From: Verrucomicrobia subdivision 3 bacterium UBA7542
GTDB lineage: Bacteria; Verrucomicrobiota; Verrucomicrobiia; Limisphaerales; UBA11358
DNA length: 5,655 nucleotides
Direction of reading: 5' to 3'
Assembly (NCBI GenBank): GCA_002479245.1
Contig: DLMG01000028.1
Span: 1-5,655, forward strand
This document shows positions 1 to 5,193 of the stretch, piece after piece. The position numbers and the translations under genes are program-made. Positions within the stretch are counted from its first letter, which is position 1. Each line of letters opens with the position of its first letter. Under the pieces are notes generated by a model. That model was not told the DNA's origin, searched no databases, and saw only the letters and a list, made by a program, of their open reading frames with translations.

Positions 1-225
1 GTCATTACCATCGCATTGCCGCCGGAAATGAATTCGCTGAAAATCGGCGAGGCGATGCAGGAAGCCGGTTATCTCCTGAGCTGCAACAGCGAATATCTGC
101 GCCGTAAAAACTGGATTCAGATTTGCCTGATGGGCGAGTGCCCGCGCGAAAAGGTTGTCCCGGTCGCCAACGCCCTCAACCGCGTTTGCTTTCACCGCGC
201 GGCTTCGCCCGCCGTCACTGTTTAA
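1..225 (+). CDS. Class-V PLP-dependent aminotransferase, C-terminal fragment (5' end outside window)
   Basis: The frame is open from the first base and stops with TAA at 223-225, giving 74 residues of a protein whose start lies upstream. The fragment has the C-terminal small-domain pattern of class-V aminotransferases (the family of alanine-glyoxylate, serine-pyruvate and 2-aminoethylphosphonate aminotransferases). It shows an early 'ITIALPPEMNS' strand/turn, then 'GEAMQEAGYLLSCNSEYL' and 'RRKNWIQICLMGE', followed by a final helix. These enzymes use pyridoxal phosphate to transfer amino groups to a keto acid in the cytoplasm. The PLP lysine and the substrate-reading part of the large domain are not in the window, so the substrate cannot be assigned. 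A long palindrome begins one base after the stop and may end the transcript. The fold-family call rests on recall of the C-terminal motif; an unrelated family is unlikely. Confidence 0.72.
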   Translation, partial: VITIALPPEMNSLKIGEAMQEAGYLLSCNSEYLRRKNWIQICLMGECPREKVVPVANALNRVCFHRAASPAVTV

Positions 226-226
226 C

Positions 227-342
227 AGCCCGTTGAAAATCTCTTTCTCTGTAGGAGACGAGGTGACGAGTCTCAAATTTCTTCGGTTTTTGAGGGACAA
301 GTTAGAGACTCCTTACGTCGTCTCCTACTTTTTTTACGGGCT
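227..342. repeat. Imperfect palindrome of about 116 bp, possibly also a terminator
   Basis: Outer arms AGCCCGT (227-233) and ACGGGCT (336-342) are perfectly complementary. An inner pair of 24-base arms (251-274 and 305-328) matches at 21 positions plus one G-T wobble. The central 30 bases include a CTTCGG tetraloop-like sequence (281-286) with arms CTCAAA (272-277) and TTTGAG (289-294), which could form a competing small hairpin. A run of seven T (329-335) sits inside the right outer arm, immediately after the inner stem. The element starts one base after the aminotransferase stop, so the folded RNA could end that transcript. It has no coding capacity and looks like a mobile or REP-like palindromic unit. 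The structure is seen directly; mobility is inferred. Confidence 0.75.
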
Positions 343-420
343 ATTAAGCCGGAAAAACAAATTCCCCGCCGACGGACTGATGGTAACGCTCAGGGTGCGC
401 CGTTGGTGTTCATCGGCAAC

Positions 421-807
421 TCAACCGGTGTCCAATTCCCCGCTTTTCATCGGCCAGCCCGCCGCCAGCATCCCCTTGTAACCGCCGATGAGCGAGTGAA
501 CGTTGCGATAGCCCATCTTTTGCGCCGCATCGCACGTCAGCGCCGACCGGAATCCGCCGCCGCAATACATGATGATTTCCGTCTTCGGGTCGTGAAACAG
601 CTTTTCCAAATCGCGTTCCAGGATTCCCTTGCCCAGATGCACGGCTTCGGCGGCATGGCCGGCCTGCCATTCGTTATCTTCCCGCACGTCCAGCAGAACG
701 ATCTTGGGATTGGCAGCCAGACGCGCGCGCGCCTCGGCGACACTGATCTCGTTGACGCGTTTTTTTGCGTCATTGACCAGATTCAGAAAACCGGGTGCAT
801 GAACCAT
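421..807 (-). CDS. Single-domain rhodanese-like sulfurtransferase
   Basis: This is a 128-residue protein reading from ATG at 807 to TGA at 421. The rhodanese fold is clear: 'LLDVRE' at residues 38-43, a His at 51 in 'WQAGHAAEAVHL', and the active-site loop C82-G-G-G-F-R-S88 after the strand 'EIIMY'. The C-terminal part 'MGYRNVHSLIGGYKGMLAAGW' (98-118) ends the domain. Cys82 would carry a persulfide, and Arg87 in the loop favours sulfur transfer over phosphatase activity. Length is normal for a stand-alone rhodanese; no signal peptide is visible, so it is cytoplasmic. The donor and acceptor are unknown. No Shine-Dalgarno precedes the ATG, but a promoter-like pair lies just upstream, suggesting a leaderless start. 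The gene downstream of its stop is convergent (aminotransferase, +), separated by the 227-342 palindrome and about 80 bases without a feature. Confidence 0.9.
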   Translation of the reverse strand: MVHAPGFLNLVNDAKKRVNEISVAEARARLAANPKIVLLDVREDNEWQAGHAAEAVHLGKGILERDLEKLFHDPKTEIIMYCGGGFRSALTCDAAQKMGYRNVHSLIGGYKGMLAAGWPMKSGELDTG

Positions 808-813
808 GCTACC

Positions 814-841
814 AAGTTAGGCCCCGCGCCCGGCCGGTCAA
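814..841 (-). promoter_or_regulatory. Candidate sigma-70-like promoter of the rhodanese gene
   Basis: On the minus strand TTGACC (841-836, five of six matches to the -35 consensus) is followed after 16 bases by TAACTT (819-814, three of six to the -10 consensus). Only six bases separate the -10-like box from the ATG at 807, so a transcript would start at or next to the start codon. There is no Shine-Dalgarno, which fits a leaderless mRNA. The lipoprotein gene has the same arrangement. The -10 match is poor, so this is tentative. Confidence 0.35.
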
Positions 842-870
842 ACAAATTTCTGCTGGCCGGTTTGTTTTTG

Positions 871-912
871 CGGCTAGCCGTCCGGCAAATTCCGTCGAGC
901 GAATTTTCAAGA
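871..912. repeat. Direct repeat, copy A (42 bp)
   Basis: The 42 bases match 1142-1183 at 36 positions by hand alignment. The shared parts include 'GCCGTCCGGCAAAT' and 'GCGAATTTTCAAG'. The two copies bracket the two palindromes between them (939-1013 and 1028-1140), so the whole 871-1183 block reads as a composite repeat cluster. There is no coding content. The stretch 808-1188 between the rhodanese and the DUF2971 gene contains nothing else I can support apart from the promoter-like boxes. Confidence 0.75.
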
Positions 913-938
913 TGACGGCGGACGATTCTCCGGCTTTG

Positions 939-1013
939 TAGCGGCGCGTCGGCAGACCGCCGCAAACTTTCCCGCTCTTTTTCAGATGGCGGCGCTCTGC
1001 CGAGACGCCGCTA
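939..1013. repeat. 75-bp palindromic repeat, family 1 copy 1
   Basis: Arms 939-963 and 989-1013 are complementary at 22 of 25 positions, including TAGCGGCG with CGCCGCTA and TCGGCAGA (949-956) with TCTGCCGA (996-1003). The 25-base loop is not conserved. A second member lies at 5002-5077: 27 bases at 938-964 match 5003-5029 at 26 positions. Two near-identical arms in unrelated intergenic sites mark this as a dispersed REP/MITE-like family, not a gene-specific regulator. Confidence 0.85.
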
Positions 1014-1027
1014 CGCCAATCCCGGTA

Positions 1028-1140
1028 CCCGGAGAAAGCGGCGGTGAACGCGCCGCAATCCAGACGCTTTGCGCAGTTTGAAGGTGTCCGGCAGTCGCGA
1101 AGCGTCTGGACTGCGCGTGTCTTTAGCACCGCTTTCCGGC
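1028..1140. repeat. 113-bp imperfect palindrome, family 2
   Basis: The inner arms TCCAGACGCTT (1059-1069) and AAGCGTCTGGA (1100-1110) pair perfectly over 11 bp. The outer arms GAAAGCGG (1034-1041) and CCGCTTTC (1129-1136) pair over 8 bp, with further partial pairing between them. It lies 14 bases after the family 1 palindrome and just before direct-repeat copy B. It is downstream of the DUF2971 stop on the minus strand, so the RNA hairpin could help end that transcript, but there is no T tract to call it an intrinsic terminator. Confidence 0.75.
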
Positions 1141-1141
1141 A

Positions 1142-1183
1142 CGGCTGGCCGTCCGGCAAATCTCGGCGCGCGAATTTTCAAGG
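1142..1183. repeat. Direct repeat, copy B, abutting the DUF2971 stop
   Basis: This is the second copy of the 42-bp repeat at 871-912 (36 of 42 identical). It ends five bases before the stop codon of the DUF2971 gene (1189-1191), so the lower-G+C cassette begins where the repeat ends. That makes it a plausible junction of an insertion or recombination event. An inverted 9-base piece of it, AATTTTCAA (1173-1181), recurs as TTGAAAATT at 3325-3333 beyond the other end of the cassette. Confidence 0.7.
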
Positions 1184-1188
1184 CGAAG

Positions 1189-1878
1189 CTAAACGATAAT
1201 TGAATACGTTTCTTGACACATTTTTGCCCTGACAACTTCTGTTTCTGTAAAACCATTCATATCCAATAACTTTCTTACGACTGTTTCATCCAAAGGGCAG
1301 CAATAACCTAGGATTACCCGCTTAAGCGATTTATCAGGCAATCGCCATTCATCATGGCCATCAGAGTGTTGGCAGTATTCTAGACCAATTTGCAAACGAT
1401 ACTCTTGTTCAAAAGAGAAACCTGGAGACTTATTTATCATTAACCTCTTTAGCAGTTCGATAAGATAATGATTAGTTGCTGTTTCATCACGACGAATTTG
1501 TCGCCATTGATTAAAATTCAATACAGGTCGTTCGGGAAAATAAGTCATTTTCTGAAGATGATCATCAGGCCAAAGATATTTTACTTCAAATGCAACACCA
1601 CGGTGTTTCTCGGCATAATGTGACCAAGGTGCTGGTCGGGAAACAGAATCGCAAAAGCACAAAACTCGTGACCACGATTCCAAATAACGCAGATATTCGA
1701 TTTGGAAATTCTCCACGAACTTTTGTTCTTCTGGCGTGGCCACTCCGGTAAAGCCGAGGCACTGGTCAAATGGATCGTTAAATTTGGATACCAGCCCAAC
1801 TCTGAACTTCCCAGCTACAAGGGTTTTCAATGCCCCGTCTGAATCTAAAAAGCGGTAAAGTGGAATTGGATCGGCCAT
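1189..1878 (-). CDS. DUF2971-family protein, possible effector of the cassette
   Basis: This 229-residue protein reads from ATG at 1878 to TAG at 1189-1191. It carries the spaced motifs I associate with DUF2971: 'LYRF' (7-10), 'SKFNDPFD' (31-38), 'RVLCFCDS' (71-78), 'WSHYAEKHRGVAFEV' (85-99) and 'FSFEQEYRLQIG' (156-165), then 'RVILGYCCPLD' (187-197). No signal peptide or membrane segment is visible, so it is probably cytosolic. The biochemical function of DUF2971 is not known to me. The conserved Tyr/Arg, His-Tyr and Glu-x-Glu-Tyr-Arg order loosely resembles ADP-ribosyltransferase triads, but this is only a suggestion. The gene starts 14 bp after the FokI-like stop and has no clear Shine-Dalgarno, consistent with co-transcription and translational coupling. 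Base composition is markedly AT-richer than the flanks (about 35-40% G+C in sampled lines), a sign of transfer. Confidence 0.8.
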   Translation of the reverse strand: MADPIPLYRFLDSDGALKTLVAGKFRVGLVSKFNDPFDQCLGFTGVATPEEQKFVENFQIEYLRYLESWSRVLCFCDSVSRPAPWSHYAEKHRGVAFEVKYLWPDDHLQKMTYFPERPVLNFNQWRQIRRDETATNHYLIELLKRLMINKSPGFSFEQEYRLQIGLEYCQHSDGHDEWRLPDKSLKRVILGYCCPLDETVVRKLLDMNGFTETEVVRAKMCQETYSIIV

Positions 1879-1892
1879 TATATTTTTGCCGG

Positions 1893-3308
1893 CTAGACAA
1901 GATACTCGCGAACCATTGCTGCCGTTAAGCCACCGCTTTTGGTAAAGAACCTCTGGATGCCGTCCGGCCCTAAAGTTAGCTGGAGCGGAGCACGCAATTT
2001 TGCCTCCACAATTGCCACCAACGCTTCCGCTTCGAGCAGGATGACTTCGCTTACCTCTGTTTCCATTTTGATCGAAGCAATTGTGTCGTCAAAATCATCG
2101 GCGAACGAGCTTGAAACAATGACGTAGTAAGTATTTCTATAGCGGCGACTCAGTTCGCGGCTCTGAGTGGTGATGTATTCTCGGATCGTTCGGTCGTCAG
2201 TGCCCAAGCTGTATGGGTCCACACGAACCTTCCCGTCCCACAAAATGGCGTAGTTATCGTCGAGCGCCAACGCTCGTCCATCGGGCACGCGTCCCTGTCC
2301 CTGTCCCAACAGTTTAGTTTCGTAACCCAATATCGTAAGTGCTGCATCAATGTTTTTTTCAAACGCCCTCTCAAGGCTCGTGCCAGAACGTTTCGCCGCC
2401 TCAACCAACCATTCTTCGTGGCGGGCCATAGCCGGAAGGATGGCAACAATCGGTGGAATGTAGCTTTCAGGCAAACGGTCTAGGTCGGCAGATGCGGGGA
2501 GTTTTACAGCAGACTTGGCCAATGAAGGTTCAGCAGCCTTCTGCTCTGCTTTGACAATGTCGTATGGATTGCCGCCCTTGAACCAAAAGACATGTTCAAC
2601 ATCATAAAGACCAAAAACCCGCTTGCTTGTCTCACTGAATAGCTTCGCCAAAACTTCGTGAATCCGCTTGAACGCCAAATAATCCTCCGCAATGTCCTCT
2701 GACGGCTGCCAGATGTTTAGATCGGTCATCGTCTGCACGGCGTTGGTATAATAAACCGGCCACACCTCACGATCCTGAATCTGCCAAAAGTAAGACAGAA
2801 AGAAAGGAACGCTTCCCATTTTTGGTGCGCCGTATCGAGTGTTTCCTTCACCAACCCATTGTTCTCCCAACCGCTTGATATAGCTTGCGAATGTCTTGAT
2901 TCTGCTAGACGCGATTTGTTCATTGGTCGGAACGGCCAATGCAGATTTCAGTTCTTGGTCACATTCTTTGGCGTCATCGGCAACATTGACAACCATGTTG
3001 AAGAACATTTGGCCCTTGATTCCTTTGAACCCCCAAAGCTCGTTGCGTTTATTTATTCCATCTGCTTTGGATTTGAAGTCGGCAAGTATCACCTTGCCTG
3101 CGAGGTAATCGGCAAGGAGTGGCTTCAATTCATTCTCAATGAGCCTGACTCGATTTGCATCAAGTTCTGCGCTAAGTTCCACCGGAGTTTTTCCCTCTGG
3201 CCCAGGAGGCGCAGAAAGATATTCATTCATGACTTCAATAGCCCGTTTGCGCTGTTGTTCATTGATCGTGTTCATTTTATTTCCTTTTTTATATGCGCTG
3301 TCATTCAA
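1893..3308 (-). CDS. Nuclease with a FokI-like PD-D-x-K cleavage domain and a large uncharacterised N-terminal region
   Basis: This is a 471-residue protein with TAG at 1893-1895. Residues 313-471 line up with the FokI cleavage domain: helix 'LERAFEKNIDAALTILGYET', then 'GRVPDG' with Asp343, then 'YAILWDGKVR' with Asp358-x-Lys360 (compare FokI Asp450, Asp467, Lys469), then 'REYI', the strand 'YYVIVSSSF' and 'VILLEAEALV'. All three catalytic residues are present, so it is probably an active metal-dependent DNase. Residues 20-255 form an unrecognised region with 'WGFKGIKGQMFFNMVVN' (92-108), 'WPVYYTNAVQTM' (183-194) and 'DVEHVFWFKGG' (236-246); a hydrophilic linker (255-280) follows. I infer a recognition or sensing role, faintly recalling N-terminal regions of McrB-like proteins. 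No methyltransferase is adjacent, unlike a classical type IIS system. ATG at 3308 has AGGA five bases upstream; ATG at 3275 (residue 12) has AAGGA six bases upstream, so either start is possible. Confidence 0.82.
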   Translation of the reverse strand: MNDSAYKKGNKMNTINEQQRKRAIEVMNEYLSAPPGPEGKTPVELSAELDANRVRLIENELKPLLADYLAGKVILADFKSKADGINKRNELWGFKGIKGQMFFNMVVNVADDAKECDQELKSALAVPTNEQIASSRIKTFASYIKRLGEQWVGEGNTRYGAPKMGSVPFFLSYFWQIQDREVWPVYYTNAVQTMTDLNIWQPSEDIAEDYLAFKRIHEVLAKLFSETSKRVFGLYDVEHVFWFKGGNPYDIVKAEQKAAEPSLAKSAVKLPASADLDRLPESYIPPIVAILPAMARHEEWLVEAAKRSGTSLERAFEKNIDAALTILGYETKLLGQGQGRVPDGRALALDDNYAILWDGKVRVDPYSLGTDDRTIREYITTQSRELSRRYRNTYYVIVSSSFADDFDDTIASIKMETEVSEVILLEAEALVAIVEAKLRAPLQLTLGPDGIQRFFTKSGGLTAAMVREYLV

Positions 3309-3328
3309 TTCCTAACAACTTAATTTGA

Positions 3329-3356
3329 AAATTATTCTCGCTGGAAATCTGGTCGA
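3329..3356 (-). promoter_or_regulatory. Weak candidate promoter of the nuclease/DUF2971 cassette
   Basis: Within the 154-bp divergent intergenic region (3309-3462), the minus strand has TCGACC (3356-3351) and TAATTT (3334-3329) separated by 16 bases, 20 bp before the nuclease start. Both boxes match the consensus only partly. The region also holds an inverted pair AGCATG (3356-3361) and CATGCT (3384-3389), which could be an operator but may be chance. The EamA gene on the other strand must have its own promoter here; I could not pick one out. Confidence 0.2.
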
Positions 3357-3462
3357 GCATGACTTTGGCGGCGCTTTACTTGCCATGCTGAGAGATTAGT
3401 TGTTTTCAACCGGCTTGCAAGTGCGCGCCTCGCGAAACGGTTAAACAAATTTCATTGGCAAC

Positions 3463-4407
3463 GTGGCTGCGCATTGGCTTACTCGCCGGGTGTCGCAACC
3501 GAAACATAACGCCGCCATTGCCGGAAGCCTCCTGTTCGTGGTTTTTCTGTGGGGTGGCAACAACGCGGGAACCAAGTGGCTGGTCGCCGCGTGGCCGCCC
3601 ATCTGGACCGGTGGCATCCGCTTTCTCCTTGCCGGTTTGTTGTTGCTGTCGGTGCTGCGCTTTACTTCGTGGCTTGGTGAATACCGCCCGTTGACATCTG
3701 GATTGCGCCGGCAATTGTGGTTGCGCGGCGGTTTAAGCCTAGCGGTGTATATCGTCGTCTTCAACTGGGCCTTGCGTCTGACTGCGGCTTCGCACGTGGC
3801 GTTGTATCTCGGCGCATCCCCCGTGTGGACTTTGTTGTGGGAGGAACGGCCGCAACGGACGTGGGCTAGTGCGCGGCGTTACGGAGCGGCGTTGCTCGCG
3901 CTGGGCGGCGTGCTGGTCCTGTTCTGGCCGGCGTTGCAAACGGCAAAATTGGACCTGCTCGGAGAATTTTTGGGGCTGGCCGCGAGCATCTTGTGGGCGA
4001 ATTTCAGCCATCAAATGCGCATTTTAAGCGCCAGCTTGAGCGGGGCGGAAGTCGCGGCGCACACGATGTGGATATCGGGGATTGTGCTGATGCCGTTCGG
4101 GCTGGCTGAGATCGCTATGCGCGGCATCCCTATCAACGCCGGGTGTCTGGGGGTGCTGGCATTCTGCATCCTGTTCGGTGGCGTAATTCCCTATGCACTC
4201 TGGAACAACGCCCTCCGCCATTGGCGCACGAGCCAGGTCGTGCTGTTCAACAATCTCATTCCGTTGAGCACGATGACCTGGGCCTGGTTCTTTTTGCATG
4301 AACCATTCACACCCAAGTTTTGGGCGGCAATGATTTTGATTGTGGCCGGAGTGGTGCTGGGGCAGGCCAATTGGACGAAAATCTTTGGAATGCCGGAAGG
4401 ATTTTGA
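3463..4407 (+). CDS. EamA/DMT-superfamily permease (10 TM)
   Basis: This 314-residue integral membrane protein has two tandem EamA units (about 18-157 and 165-303), the usual architecture and length for drug/metabolite transporters. Hydrophobic segments fall near 17-36, 46-65, 89-104, 107-125, 138-157, 165-182, 199-217, 226-246, 255-276 and 284-301. Recognisable family features are 'GGNNAGTKW' in TM1, 'ASPVWTLLWEERP' after TM4, and 'NNLIPLSTMTWAWFFLHEP' then 'FWAAMILIVAGVVLGQ' in the second unit. It is probably a cytoplasmic-membrane exporter of a small metabolite or amino acid; the substrate cannot be read from sequence. The start is GTG at 3463, the first good start after an in-frame TAA at 3442-3444; GTG at 3490 is an alternative, and neither has a clear Shine-Dalgarno. 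It is divergent from the nuclease cassette, with much higher G+C. Confidence 0.92.
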   Translation: MAAHWLTRRVSQPKHNAAIAGSLLFVVFLWGGNNAGTKWLVAAWPPIWTGGIRFLLAGLLLLSVLRFTSWLGEYRPLTSGLRRQLWLRGGLSLAVYIVVFNWALRLTAASHVALYLGASPVWTLLWEERPQRTWASARRYGAALLALGGVLVLFWPALQTAKLDLLGEFLGLAASILWANFSHQMRILSASLSGAEVAAHTMWISGIVLMPFGLAEIAMRGIPINAGCLGVLAFCILFGGVIPYALWNNALRHWRTSQVVLFNNLIPLSTMTWAWFFLHEPFTPKFWAAMILIVAGVVLGQANWTKIFGMPEGF

Positions 4408-4483
4408 CTTAAAATCCTCCTCTCCAATAAATTTGAAAAGTCGGGAACGAACAATACCAATTCCCGGCGGGATTTGGCATATT

Positions 4484-4558
4484 GGTAGGGCGCGTCACTC
4501 CGTGCGCGCCGCACTCGTTGTGTGGATGGGCGGCGGGCAGGGGACTGCCCGCCCTACC
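4484..4558. repeat. 75-bp palindromic repeat, family 3
   Basis: Arms 4484-4511 and 4531-4558 are complementary at 20 of 28 positions, with perfect ends GGTAGGGCG/CGCCCTACC. The unit fills most of the gap between the permease and the cupin. The cupin frame stays open through it, which creates a false N-terminal extension beginning at 4482 ('VGRVTPCAPHS'). I recall near-identical peptides as translated repeats in Verrucomicrobia proteins. It is a different sequence family from the 939 and 5002 copies, but has a similar size and shape. Confidence 0.8.
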
Positions 4559-4604
4559 TGAGTTTGTTTCTGCTGTCATTGAAAAATCGAGGACGAGGAC
4601 GAGA

Positions 4605-4991
4605 ATGATGAAAACAATTATGGACATTAAAAATCTCGGCGATGTTCCGTCCTTCATCACCAAGGACGGTTCGGAAATCCGCGAATTGCTGGCGCATCGC
4701 AATTCCATCATCCGCAACCAAAGCCTGGCGGAAGCGCGTCTGCCGGCTGGCGCGAGCACGCAGGAACATTATCACATCAAAACCGAGGAAATTTATTACA
4801 TTACGCACGGCGCGGGACGGATTCGCATCGAAAGCGAAACGCGCGACGTTAAAACCGGCGACGCCATTGCCATTCCGCCCGGCCGCAAACATAAACTTTG
4901 GAATAATGGCAACGAAACGCTGCGATTGCTGTGCTGCTGCGCGCCGGCCTACGAGCATAGCGACACGATCATCACGGAAAGCGTGCCCTAG
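4605..4991 (+). CDS. Small single-domain cupin protein
   Basis: This 128-residue protein starts at ATG 4605, five bases after AGGA (4596-4599); ATG at 4608 or 4620 would also work. It is a complete cupin barrel. Motif 1, G(X)5HXH(X)4E(X)6G, is met by Gly49, His55, His57, Glu62 and Gly69. Motif 2, G(X)5PXG(X)2H(X)3N, is met exactly by Gly85, Pro91, Gly93, His96 and Asn100. The two motif-1 histidines, Glu62 and His96 form the standard metal site, so it should bind a divalent metal. The C-terminus has '[14 protein letters not shown]', three consecutive cysteines followed by a pattern I recall from this cupin group. Possible roles include a mannose-6-phosphate isomerase-like, dioxygenase or sugar-binding function; none can be chosen. 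It is cytosolic, with no signal peptide. It follows the permease at a distance of about 200 bp that includes a palindrome, so a shared operon is doubtful. Confidence 0.92.
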   Translation: MMKTIMDIKNLGDVPSFITKDGSEIRELLAHRNSIIRNQSLAEARLPAGASTQEHYHIKTEEIYYITHGAGRIRIESETRDVKTGDAIAIPPGRKHKLWNNGNETLRLLCCCAPAYEHSDTIITESVP

Positions 4992-5001
4992 TTTGACTCA
5001 T

Positions 5002-5077
5002 CGTAGCGGCGAGTCGGCAGACCGCCGCATTTTTCCGGAAAATTGAATTGTTCGGCTTTCTGCCGAAAGCCGCTACG
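5002..5077. repeat. 76-bp palindromic repeat, family 1 copy 2
   Basis: Arms pair perfectly at CGTAGCGGC (5002-5010) with GCCGCTACG (5069-5077) and at TCGGCAGA (5014-5021) with TCTGCCGA (5059-5066). The left arm matches the copy at 939-1013 at 26 of 27 bases, while the loops differ. It lies 10 bases after the cupin stop, so the RNA hairpin could slow or end cupin transcription. The rest of the gap up to 5158 shows no gene or further repeat. Confidence 0.85.
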
Positions 5078-5158
5078 CCGGTTTTGCAGAGGTCTCAACC
5101 CATCAACCCGCCGCGGGGATGGCAGCGCTCCCAGGCGCATAAAACGCCGAATCGTGAA

Positions 5159-5187
5159 TTGACCTGCGTGCCGCCGCGCGCTTAACT
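5159..5187 (+). promoter_or_regulatory. Candidate promoter of the lipoprotein gene, leaderless arrangement
   Basis: TTGACC (5159-5164, five of six to the -35 consensus) is followed after exactly 17 bases by TTAACT (5182-5187, three of six to the -10 consensus). Six bases then lead to the ATG at 5194, and no Shine-Dalgarno lies between. Transcription from here would start at about the A of the ATG. The match to the rhodanese upstream region makes chance a little less likely, but the -10 box is weak. Confidence 0.35.
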
Positions 5188-5193
5188 GTCGCC

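Noticed and set aside
403..915. 170-codon plus-strand open frame over the rhodanese gene
   Set aside because: It is antisense to a gene with a clear rhodanese active site. The long frame is a by-product of GC-rich codon use, and its translation resembles no protein family.
871..1183. CRISPR array or tandem-repeat array
   Set aside because: There are only two copies of the direct repeat, 229 bp apart, with palindromes in between. There is no regular repeat-spacer pattern and no cas gene.
1893..3308. Complete classical restriction-modification system around the FokI-like protein
   Set aside because: No DNA methyltransferase motifs (such as DPPY or an FxGxG region) are seen in any neighbouring frame, so only the nuclease side is supported.
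2859..3323. 154-codon plus-strand open frame opposite the nuclease N-terminal region
   Set aside because: It overlaps the nuclease coding sequence entirely on the other strand. It shows no recognisable domain, and the nuclease frame has better family evidence.
3356..3389. AGCATG/CATGCT inverted pair as an operator between the divergent genes
   Set aside because: Six-base arms with a 22-base gap and no extended match are common by chance. No regulator gene is nearby.
3406..3764. Two overlapping minus-strand open frames of just over 100 codons at the start of the permease
   Set aside because: They are opposite the first TM segments of a well-supported EamA protein and have low-complexity charged translations.
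4398..4418. Perfect 8-bp hairpin AGGATTTT/AAAATCCT over the permease stop codon
   Set aside because: The stem is AT-rich and no T tract follows, so it does not qualify as an intrinsic terminator. It could be chance.
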